Assembly: GCF_025995175.1 (NCBI RefSeq)
Contig: NZ_BAPV01000057.1
Span: 1-64,000 of the forward strand
DNA length: 64,000 bases
DNA from: Asaia krungthepensis NRIC 0535
GTDB lineage: Bacteria > Pseudomonadota > Alphaproteobacteria > Acetobacterales > Acetobacteraceae
Direction: 5' to 3'
The notes below the pieces were generated by a model. That model ran no database searches. It was given only the letters and a program-made list of their open reading frames with translations, and had not been told where the DNA came from. Numbering within the stretch: position 1 is the stretch's first letter; each line of letters opens with the position of its first letter. The translations under genes were made by a program, and so were the position numbers. This document shows positions 57,709 through 64,000 of the stretch, one piece after another.

Positions 57709-58596
57709 ATGGCCAACGACGTCAGAAACATTCTCGTCCCGCTCAACGGCGCGGGTAATATCGATGCCGTCCTGCGTGTGGGACTGCTTCATGCCCGCGC
57801 CTTCAATGCCCATCTCTCAACGGTCCTTGTGGGCGACGACCCGAACGAGATGGCGGCGTTGACAGGTGAAGGCCTGTCGAGCTCGATGATCAACGAGATG
57901 ATGGAGGCCGCCGAGCATGAGGCCCATCGTCGCATGTTGCAGGTACGGCTGAAATTCGATGCGTTCATCCGCGACAACGACATCGAACCCAAGCAGGGCT
58001 TTCTGGAAAATGACCCCTTGGCTCATTCGAAATTGAGCGCTTCGCTCGAGTTTCTGACAGGCTCGGAGCACGAGGCCGTCACCTGGCGCGCACGCCTCTC
58101 CGACCTGACCCTGATGCCGCATCTCGGCCCTAACGATAATGCGCGCGCCTCCGAGGTGCTCCATGCCGTGCTGTACGATAGCGGATGCCCCCTCGTGATT
58201 GCGCCTCCTACCCCGCCCGAGACCTCCGGCACGCGGTTGTGTATTGCCTGGAACGGAACGGCCGAGGCCGCATCGGCCCTGCGCGGGGTTCTGCCCTACG
58301 CCAAGCGGGCGGAGGGCGTGCAGATCCTGACCAGCGTCGACTATCATCGCCGTGGCCCCGAAGCCGATACTGTGCAGGATTACCTGAGGCTCCACGGTGT
58401 CGAGGCCCAAATCCGCGATTTCAAGGGGGTCGAGCGTGATGTCGGCGCCGGACTCCTTGCAAGCTGCGCCGATTTCGGGGCGGACATGCTGTGCATGGGC
58501 GCCTATTCCCATTCGCGCCTGCGCCAGATGATCCTCGGCGGTGCAACACGACATGTGCTTGAGCATGCCAACCTCACGGTGCTGATGAGCCGCTGA
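57709..58596 (+). CDS. Universal stress protein (tandem UspA domains)
   Basis: A 295-residue protein with two UspA-fold halves. The C-terminal half has the ATP-binding G-x2-G-x9-G pattern (MGAYSHSRLRQMILGGATRHVL) and begins TRLCIAWNGTAEA; the N-terminal half (NILVPLNGAGNIDAVL) is more divergent. ATG 57709 is used; a GTG at 57697 is possible. It sits before the lipid A genes but is separated from them by a strong hairpin. Confidence 0.87.
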   Translation: MANDVRNILVPLNGAGNIDAVLRVGLLHARAFNAHLSTVLVGDDPNEMAALTGEGLSSSMINEMMEAAEHEAHRRMLQVRLKFDAFIRDNDIEPKQGFLENDPLAHSKLSASLEFLTGSEHEAVTWRARLSDLTLMPHLGPNDNARASEVLHAVLYDSGCPLVIAPPTPPETSGTRLCIAWNGTAEAASALRGVLPYAKRAEGVQILTSVDYHRRGPEADTVQDYLRLHGVEAQIRDFKGVERDVGAGLLASCADFGADMLCMGAYSHSRLRQMILGGATRHVLEHANLTVLMSR

Positions 58597-58611
58597 GGCT
58601 GCTTTGCGTTG

Positions 58612-58637
58612 CCGCGCCGGACATGCTACCGGCGCGG
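58612..58637 (+). terminator. GC-rich hairpin after the universal stress gene
   Basis: Perfect 9-bp stem CCGCGCCGG/CCGGCGCGG with an 8-base loop, 15 bases after the usp stop. The loop contains the ATG at 58623 that opens the next long frame, so that ATG would be hidden in the folded RNA; this favours ATG 58665 for the WaaA fusion. No U-tract. Confidence 0.55.
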
Positions 58638-58664
58638 TATGCGCGCTTTCCTTCCAGACGCCAG

Positions 58665-60623
58665 ATGAACCGCAAGAGTGCCGGCGGCGCTGCAACCCGG
58701 GCCCTTCTCGTTCTGGCACGCGGTTATCTCGCCTTCGCGCTCAGAACCACACGCTGGACGATCACAGGCGCCCCCGATGCCGTTCCCGCTCTGACGCAAT
58801 CGCCGTCCCGCAGGACTGATGGAGCCATCGTCGCGGCGTGGCATGAAACCCTCCTCATGCTACCGGCCATGTGCCGCTGGGGACATGAGGAAAACCCCGA
58901 TCTGAAGATCACGGTCATGATCAGCCGCAACCGTGACGGGCGTTTCATCAACGATCTCGTGGCACCGTGGGGGATCATCGGTGTCGAGGGCTCTAGCGAC
59001 CGCGGGGGCAAGAACAAGGGTGGAAGCCGAGCCCTGAGACAGGCCTGCGCCATTCTGCGCGATGGCGCGATCTTCGCTTTGACGCCGGACGGTCCGCGGG
59101 GGCCTGCGCGCATCGCGCAACGTGGTACCGAGACGCTGATGCGCCTCACCGGGAAACCTCTCGTGCCTGTCGCGACGGCCTGCCTCTCTTTACGCCTGCC
59201 AACCTGGGACCGGTTACGTCTCCCCCTGCCCTTCGGTCGGGGATATCTGCTTCATGGACAGCCATGCGAGACAGCTATCACGAGCGATGAAGTCAATGAA
59301 CGGCTCGACCGGCTGACGCTCCGGGCTGACAGAGCCGTAAGCCTCGGTCGCATGGGAATTGCCGATATCGTCTGGCGGGTGCTGGGCGTGATGCTGATGC
59401 CCGCCCTGCGCGGCATGATGCTGTGGCGCCTCCGACGCGGCAAGGAGCGCCACGACCGCCTTGCGGAACGTCGTGGCCGTACCGCCATTGCACGACCAGA
59501 AGGGGAAATCCTCTGGCTGCATGCGGCAAGCGTTGGTGAGGCCAACTCCATCCTGCCGCTGCTCGGAGCGTTGGCCGTGCGCCACCCTCGACGACATTTT
59601 CTGGTCACGACCGCAACCCTGGGAGGCGCCGATATTGTAGCTGCCTATCAGGCGAGCGATGACGTGGCCGCCTCGCGGCTGATTCATCAGTTCATTCCCT
59701 ACGATGTCGCGCTATGGACAAAACGCTTCCTCGATCACTGGAAGCCTTCAGCCCTGTTGCTGACCGACAGCGAACTCTGGCCGGGGCTTATCCTCGCCTG
59801 CATGCGCCGTGCCATCCCGGTGGCCGTGCTGAATGGTCGTCTCTCCGCCCGGTCATGGCAACGCTGGCAACGGTTGAGGTCGTTCGCGCCCCGGTTGTTC
59901 GAGAGGCTGGATTTTGTCGCCGCCAGAGGCGAGGAAGATGCACGGCATTTCCGTGCCCTCGGCGTTCGCGACGTGTCCTGCCACGGCGACCTGAAGCAGA
60001 GCGCGCCTCCCCCGCCGGTCGATCAGGCCGAACTCGTCCGTCTTCGTGCGATGATAGGCGAACGTCCCGTCTTCCTCGCCGCGTCGACCCATCCGGGCGA
60101 GGAAGAGGTCATCTTGCGCGCCGCCGCTATCGCCCGACGCCGTGCGCCGACATTATTGACCATCATCGCCCCACGCCATCCCGTGCGCGGCGAAGCAATT
60201 GCAGCACTCGCTCCAACGACACTTCCCCGGCGGTCCTTGCAACAGGAGCCCGATGCGGATTGCTCTGTCTGGATCGCCGACACGCTTGGAGAACTCGGGC
60301 TTTTCTATCGGCTCTCCAATTGCGCTTTCATCGGCAATTCACTGTTCTCTCCCGGCGGCGGTCATAATCCGTTCGAGCCTGTACGCCTCGATGTCATCCT
60401 GGCCAGCGGGCCGCATTGCGGGAATTTCCGTCCTGCCTTCGCGCAACTCGACGGGCTGGTCTCGACTATACATGATGAGCATGAACTGGCTGGATGGATC
60501 GATGCCGTGTTGAACGAGCCTCTGAAATGGCAGGCCAGGGCCGATGCGGCGCGCGCGGCGCTCGTACCGGACGAGACCGTACCCCCCGGCCTGCTGGACA
60601 GGATCGACGCCCTATGCGGCTGA
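58665..60623 (+). CDS. waaA: DUF374 acyltransferase-like / KDO transferase (WaaA) fusion
   Basis: A 652-residue fusion. The first about 210 residues are a DUF374 (lysophospholipid acyltransferase-like) domain, with AAWHE, ISRNRDGRFI and LTPDGPRGP. The rest is 3-deoxy-D-manno-octulosonic acid transferase: a short membrane-like segment near 230-260, then LWLHAASVGEANS, SELWPGLI, LNGRLSARS, and the sugar-nucleotide block ending GGHNPFEP. WaaA adds KDO to lipid A precursors at the inner membrane. In other alphaproteobacteria the DUF374 protein is a separate neighbour of waaA. ATG 58665 is chosen over 58623. LpxK overlaps its stop by ten bases. Confidence 0.88.
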   Translation: MNRKSAGGAATRALLVLARGYLAFALRTTRWTITGAPDAVPALTQSPSRRTDGAIVAAWHETLLMLPAMCRWGHEENPDLKITVMISRNRDGRFINDLVAPWGIIGVEGSSDRGGKNKGGSRALRQACAILRDGAIFALTPDGPRGPARIAQRGTETLMRLTGKPLVPVATACLSLRLPTWDRLRLPLPFGRGYLLHGQPCETAITSDEVNERLDRLTLRADRAVSLGRMGIADIVWRVLGVMLMPALRGMMLWRLRRGKERHDRLAERRGRTAIARPEGEILWLHAASVGEANSILPLLGALAVRHPRRHFLVTTATLGGADIVAAYQASDDVAASRLIHQFIPYDVALWTKRFLDHWKPSALLLTDSELWPGLILACMRRAIPVAVLNGRLSARSWQRWQRLRSFAPRLFERLDFVAARGEEDARHFRALGVRDVSCHGDLKQSAPPPPVDQAELVRLRAMIGERPVFLAASTHPGEEEVILRAAAIARRRAPTLLTIIAPRHPVRGEAIAALAPTTLPRRSLQQEPDADCSVWIADTLGELGLFYRLSNCAFIGNSLFSPGGGHNPFEPVRLDVILASGPHCGNFRPAFAQLDGLVSTIHDEHELAGWIDAVLNEPLKWQARADAARAALVPDETVPPGLLDRIDALCG

Positions 60624-61606
60624 AGCCTGGCCCCCCTGCTTTCTGGAAGGACAGGTCTCCTCGCTGGCAAGCCCGTGCCCTGACGCCTGTCGCGTGGATG
60701 ATCGACACGCTTGGGACTTTTCGCGCGCTCAGGGCAACGCCGTCCCTGTCCCCAGTGCCGGTTCTCTGCTGTGGCAATCTCACCGTGGGAGGCACGGGCA
60801 AGACCATCATCGTTCGCGATCTGGCGCAGCGCCTCGTGGCGCGGGGGGAACGTCCGCATATCCTGAGCCGGGGTTATGGGGGACATCTCAAGGGACCGCT
60901 TTGCGTGGACCCGTTGCATCATACGGCGCGTGATGTGGGCGATGAGCCCTATATGCTGGCAAGGGAGTTTCCGGTCTGGATCGGGGCCAATCGTGCCGAA
61001 ACGGCGCTGCTTGCCGCGGAGGCCGGTGCCACCTGCCTGGTCATGGATGACGGCTTGCAGAACCATTCGCTGCGCCAGACCCTGAAGCTGATCACTATTG
61101 ACGGGGGGACCGGACTTGGCAATGGCCGTCTCCTTCCGGCGGGCCCGCTGCGTGAGCCTGCATCACGGGGCTTTGCACGAGCAGATGCGGTCGTCCTGAT
61201 AGGGCGGGATGATACCGGGCTCGTTCCGTTGCTGCCTGCGGGGCTGTCCACGCTTAGCGCGCGTCTTATTCCATCGGCGGCCATTCGGAAATTGCAGGGC
61301 CGTCAGGTGATCGCTTTCGCCGGGATCGGCCGACCCTCGAAGTTTTTCGAGATGCTGGAGGAGGCCGGGGCGCCTCCCATGCGATGCATCCCCTTCGGCG
61401 ATCATCACGACTATAGCGAGCGCGATTGCCGACGCCTTTCAGTGCTCTCCCGCCAGCCGGGCGCTTTGCTGGTCACGACGCGCAAGGACTGGGTCAAACT
61501 TCCAGAATGGCTGCGCGCCGAGGTCACGGTCATCGACGTGGAATTGCTCTGGGCCGATCCTAGCGCCCCGGAACGGCTTCTGGACCTGCTTCTCGCGAAC
61601 GTATAG
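60614..61606 (+). CDS. lpxK: Tetraacyldisaccharide 4'-kinase
   Basis: A 330-residue inner-membrane-associated kinase adding the 4'-phosphate of lipid A. The Walker A stretch GNLTVGGTGKT is at residues 54-64, after an N-terminal membrane-associated region. DDGLQNHSLRQTLKLI and the late FGDHHDY block are conserved. The ATG at 60614 overlaps the waaA stop; the frame from 60494 runs inside waaA and is rejected. The next acyltransferase starts 9 bases after its stop. Confidence 0.94.
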   Translation: MRLKPGPPAFWKDRSPRWQARALTPVAWMIDTLGTFRALRATPSLSPVPVLCCGNLTVGGTGKTIIVRDLAQRLVARGERPHILSRGYGGHLKGPLCVDPLHHTARDVGDEPYMLAREFPVWIGANRAETALLAAEAGATCLVMDDGLQNHSLRQTLKLITIDGGTGLGNGRLLPAGPLREPASRGFARADAVVLIGRDDTGLVPLLPAGLSTLSARLIPSAAIRKLQGRQVIAFAGIGRPSKFFEMLEEAGAPPMRCIPFGDHHDYSERDCRRLSVLSRQPGALLVTTRKDWVKLPEWLRAEVTVIDVELLWADPSAPERLLDLLLANV

Positions 61607-61615
61607 AGCCGCCCA

Positions 61616-62539
61616 ATGAGCGACAAACCCGTCATCACGTTTCTGAACCGCGTCGAATATGGCGTCGTCCGCATCGCCCTGGCAGGGCTCTCCGCTCTTC
61701 CCCCTGCAGTTGCCTCAAATCTCGGAGGCTGGGTGGCGCGGCATATTGGCCCACGCCTCGGCGTGACGCGGGTGGCCAGGGCCAATCTGGAAATGGCGCT
61801 GCCGCGACTTTCTCCTGCCGATCATGAACGCATCATCATCGGCCTGTGGGACAATCTCGGCCGGACGGTTGCCGAGTTTCCTCATCTGGCCCAACTGAAA
61901 CGCGACACGCAGACAGGTCCCGGCTGGAGTATCTCGAACGCAGAGACCCTCGAAGCCATGGCGGCAGCCTCGCGCCCGGTCATTTTCTTCTCGGGCCATA
62001 TCGGGAACTGGGAGATGCTCCCCCCCATCGTGGCCCGCCACGGACTGCCTTTCGCTTCGTTCTACCGCGCTGCGGGGAACCCATTGATCGATCGCCTCAT
62101 CATCGCCCTTCGCAACAGGGCCATGGAATGCGACGCGCCAATGTTTGCGAAAGGCGCCAAAGGCGCGCGCCTGGCCCTGCGCCATCTCTCGCGGGGGCAT
62201 CATCTCGGGATTCTGGGCGACCAGAAGATGAATGATGGAATCGAGTGTCGCTTCTTCGGCCTGCCCGCGATGACCGCCTCGGCGGCCGCAAGTTTCGCGG
62301 TGAAATACGATTGTCCGATCGTGACCGGTCGTATTATCCGCCTCGGCCCAGCACGCCTGCATCTGGAAGTCGGCCCTGTGCTGTACCCAGATATGAAAGC
62401 GCCCCGTCAAATAGAGATCGGAAGCCTGACGCAGCAGCTTAATGACCGGCTCGAAAACTGGATTACCGAACGGCCAGAATCATGGCTTTGGCTACATCGT
62501 CGTTGGCCAAAAGAGTTGTATACAAGAAGAAGGCGCTAA
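61616..62539 (+). CDS. Lipid A late acyltransferase (LpxL/HtrB family)
   Basis: A 307-residue acyltransferase of the LpxL/LpxM family, which adds the secondary acyl chains to KDO-lipid A. The HX4E motif is H128-IGNW-E133, followed by the GDQKMNDG block that carries the typical DQ. The N-terminal membrane helix near residues 18-33 is present. It ends the operon waaA-lpxK-lauroyl acyltransferase. Whether it acts as LpxL or LpxM cannot be told. Confidence 0.9.
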   Translation: MSDKPVITFLNRVEYGVVRIALAGLSALPPAVASNLGGWVARHIGPRLGVTRVARANLEMALPRLSPADHERIIIGLWDNLGRTVAEFPHLAQLKRDTQTGPGWSISNAETLEAMAAASRPVIFFSGHIGNWEMLPPIVARHGLPFASFYRAAGNPLIDRLIIALRNRAMECDAPMFAKGAKGARLALRHLSRGHHLGILGDQKMNDGIECRFFGLPAMTASAAASFAVKYDCPIVTGRIIRLGPARLHLEVGPVLYPDMKAPRQIEIGSLTQQLNDRLENWITERPESWLWLHRRWPKELYTRRRR

Positions 62540-62725
62540 TTAACGCGCTAAAAGCACTGTGAGTTCCGTTCCAGGGATCTTATGGGAGGCGAAACAAAGC
62601 ATTGCTTTTGTGCAACACCAATCGTTTTCGATGAGGAAAAATAGCGTTCAGGCGCAATTTTACGTTGAGAGACGCCGCTTTTGCCGTCTAGCCTCGGTCT
62701 TGCACCAGAAATGAGGACGCAACGT

Positions 62726-63097
62726 ATGGCCCAGACGCTGCCGTTTCCCAAGAACGAAACTCCAGCACCTCTCAGCAATGTGATTCCACTGCGCTTCAAT
62801 GTGCTGCCTCGTCATCGCGAATATCTCTCGCAATGGCTGCAGGCCGGCCTCGCCATGGGGCTTTGCGACGCCGATATCGAAACCGAGTGTCTTAACGGAC
62901 GCGAAGAGGCCGTCGCCCATATCCTGATTTGGGTCCGTGAGAATGCTGACCCGGCCTATATGATCAAACCGCGCGGTATGCGCTGGGTTCTCGTCGATCA
63001 TATCCGTGACCATGAACTTGGCGTGTATGCGAGCCTCGAACTCGCCCTGCACACAGTGCGACCCGTATTGCCGCTCAAGTCTATCGCAGCTGCCTGA
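62726..63097 (+). CDS. Hypothetical protein, about 120 residues
   Basis: A 123-residue protein with no family that I recognise. It has a proline-rich N-terminus (TLPFPKNETPAPL), then a helical domain with HREYLSQWLQAG and a mixed end with WVLVDHIRDHEL. ATG 62726 is chosen because GAGGA lies 8 bases upstream; 62681 and 62711 are the earlier alternatives. It is convergent with the LpoA-like gene. Confidence 0.72.
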   Translation: MAQTLPFPKNETPAPLSNVIPLRFNVLPRHREYLSQWLQAGLAMGLCDADIETECLNGREEAVAHILIWVRENADPAYMIKPRGMRWVLVDHIRDHELGVYASLELALHTVRPVLPLKSIAAA

Positions 63098-63215
63098 CGC
63101 GGCGCGACCAAACCGGATTGTCCTGACCGCATTGCCCTTGCATCAGGATAGGGTACCTCGCGGCCAGACCTTGAGGGTCCGGCGCGCATGGAAGAGGCGG
63201 GCTATCAGGTGTAAC

Positions 63216-64000
63216 TCACCTGCCAAGCCGTCTGGGCGCAGCTGAAGCCATCTTCACGCCGCCACCCGGCAAAATCTCGAAAACGGCCAGACCGCGAGCC
63301 ACTGTCCCGTCTCCCTGAAGCACGAACGTCCCGTCCGATCCCGCAAAACCATCGGGGCGCAAAAGGGAGTGCTGCGAAAATCCGTCCGGCTGTTGACTGA
63401 GCACGGCTGCCATCGTCGCAGTGTCGTAAGCGACATTGGCCAGCACAGAGGGCGCATAGCCATAGCGGCTGCGATAGCGCTGCACAAAGTCGGTGCGCGA
63501 CGACGGATCAGGCGCCGCGAACCACCCTCCCTGCAACGCCCCGAGCTTGCCGGCGAAGGCGCTCCACAGGGCCGGACCGAGGATGCGCGTCTGATGCGGA
63601 TCGACCGACGCCTGTTTCAATCCCTCGATCACGGTCGCCAGTTGGAGGCCGGTATCGCCCAGCAGCAATGCGTCGAAGGGAGGCGGGGGCAGCACGACCG
63701 GCGCTGCGGGGGTGGCCGGGGCTGGGGCTGCGCCTCCGGCACCTGATAGTGCTGGGGCTGTCGCTCCTGTCGGCAAAGGCGGCTGCGATGAGGCAGGCTT
63801 GGGCGCAGCAGACGCATCACTGCCCAGTGGATTGATCGCGTCAGGTTCCGCTGCCGCAGTGGGTTGTGCCGCATTGCTGGGCGAACCAGCCTGCTGGGCT
63901 GCCTGATCCTGACGGGTCTGCACGGCGGCAAGCGTCTTGAGCCCGGCAATGATCGAATCGTTCGCCGCGGTATGGAACACGACCTGAGGCGAATTCAGCC
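63216..64000 (-). CDS. LpoA-like penicillin-binding protein activator, 5' end outside the window
   Basis: The C-terminal 261 or so residues of a gene that runs out of the right edge; a GTG at 63980 is only an internal codon because the frame remains open upstream. The visible part has a PQA-rich low-complexity linker (about 60 residues) and a periplasmic-binding-fold domain with FDALLLGDTGLQLATVIEGLKQ and a YAPSVLANVAYDT block. LpoA-like lipoproteins activate peptidoglycan synthases from the outer membrane. Family assignment is moderate because the lipoprotein N-terminus is not visible. Confidence 0.75.
   Translation of the reverse strand, partial: LNSPQVVFHTAANDSIIAGLKTLAAVQTRQDQAAQQAGSPSNAAQPTAAAEPDAINPLGSDASAAPKPASSQPPLPTGATAPALSGAGGAAPAPATPAAPVVLPPPPFDALLLGDTGLQLATVIEGLKQASVDPHQTRILGPALWSAFAGKLGALQGGWFAAPDPSSRTDFVQRYRSRYGYAPSVLANVAYDTATMAAVLSQQPDGFSQHSLLRPDGFAGSDGTFVLQGDGTVARGLAVFEILPGGGVKMASAAPRRLGR

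Noticed and set aside
63206-63222. CAGGTG/CACCTG repeat at the end of the LpoA-like gene
   Set aside because: The 6-bp stem covers the stop codon and has no T-run; it is too small to call a terminator.
1-64000. CRISPR arrays, insertion sequences, prophage genes, riboswitches
   Set aside because: I searched by eye on both strands and saw no regularly spaced repeats, transposase motifs, phage structural genes or known riboswitch cores. Profile searches were not possible, so weak examples may be missed.

Overview
The window is a GC-rich, gene-dense piece of an alphaproteobacterial chromosome. The gene complement fits an acetic acid bacterium (Acetobacteraceae): a glutathione-dependent formaldehyde pathway, a TamA/TamB pair, a CarD-type regulator, an unusually long SMC protein, an alphaproteobacterial NrdA/NrdB pair, and lipid A genes in which WaaA is fused to a DUF374 acyltransferase-like domain. 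The genus cannot be fixed from sequence reading alone. I see no prophage, CRISPR array, rRNA operon or intact insertion sequence, so this is mostly core genome.

Layout. 0.2-2.6 kb: a TonB-dependent receptor (minus) with a clear terminator. 2.7-4.0 kb: a gene-poor stretch ending at tRNA-Gln(CTG). 4.3-7.6 kb: Ppx/GppA phosphatase, rRNA methyltransferase RlmE, a ROK sugar kinase and a TusA-like protein. 7.7-11.6 kb: an isoprenoid operon xseB-ispA-dxs-tlyA. 11.7-17.7 kb: rlmN, argG, an FKBP lipoprotein, a cytochrome c lipoprotein that appears to start at CTG, tdk, trpS and yjbQ. 17.9-20.6 kb (minus): class III alcohol dehydrogenase, S-formylglutathione hydrolase and an RNase T2 lipoprotein, all overlapping. 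20.7-25.7 kb: bestrophin, CarD, an SDR enzyme, then an orphan receiver, a TPR/glycosyltransferase-like protein and a P-loop kinase in a tight run. 25.7-32.2 kb (minus): tamA-tamB.

32.4-45.9 kb: plsC-type acyltransferase, miaB-phoH-ybeY-hemolysin/CorC, a DsbA-like protein, smc, a phosphoesterase, chorismate mutase, SixA phosphatase and citrate synthase. 46.0-50.2 kb: a small protein gene behind a Fur-box-like site, pyrE, murI, a polyprenyl diphosphate synthase and a TrmN6-like methyltransferase. 50.3-54.1 kb (minus): nrdA, a secreted YbaY/META protein and nrdB in overlapping frames behind two NrdR-box-like sites. 54.4-57.6 kb: osmC, fabI-aroC and pdxH. 57.7-62.5 kb: a universal stress protein, then the lipid A/KDO run (DUF374-WaaA fusion, lpxK, late acyltransferase). 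62.7-64 kb: a small hypothetical gene and a partial LpoA-like lipoprotein gene that leaves the window.

How the genes work together. Several groups serve the envelope: TamAB for outer-membrane protein insertion, the lipid A/KDO genes, MurI and the LpoA-like protein for peptidoglycan, and IspA/Dxs/IspB for polyprenyl carriers and quinones. Another group handles translation and rRNA/tRNA modification (RlmE, TlyA, RlmN, MiaB, YbeY, TrpS). The most unusual points are the YbaY/META gene locked between nrdA and nrdB, the DUF374-WaaA fusion, the Fur-box-like site in front of a small cysteine-tailed protein, the CTG start, and GC-rich hairpins without U-tracts at several gene ends.
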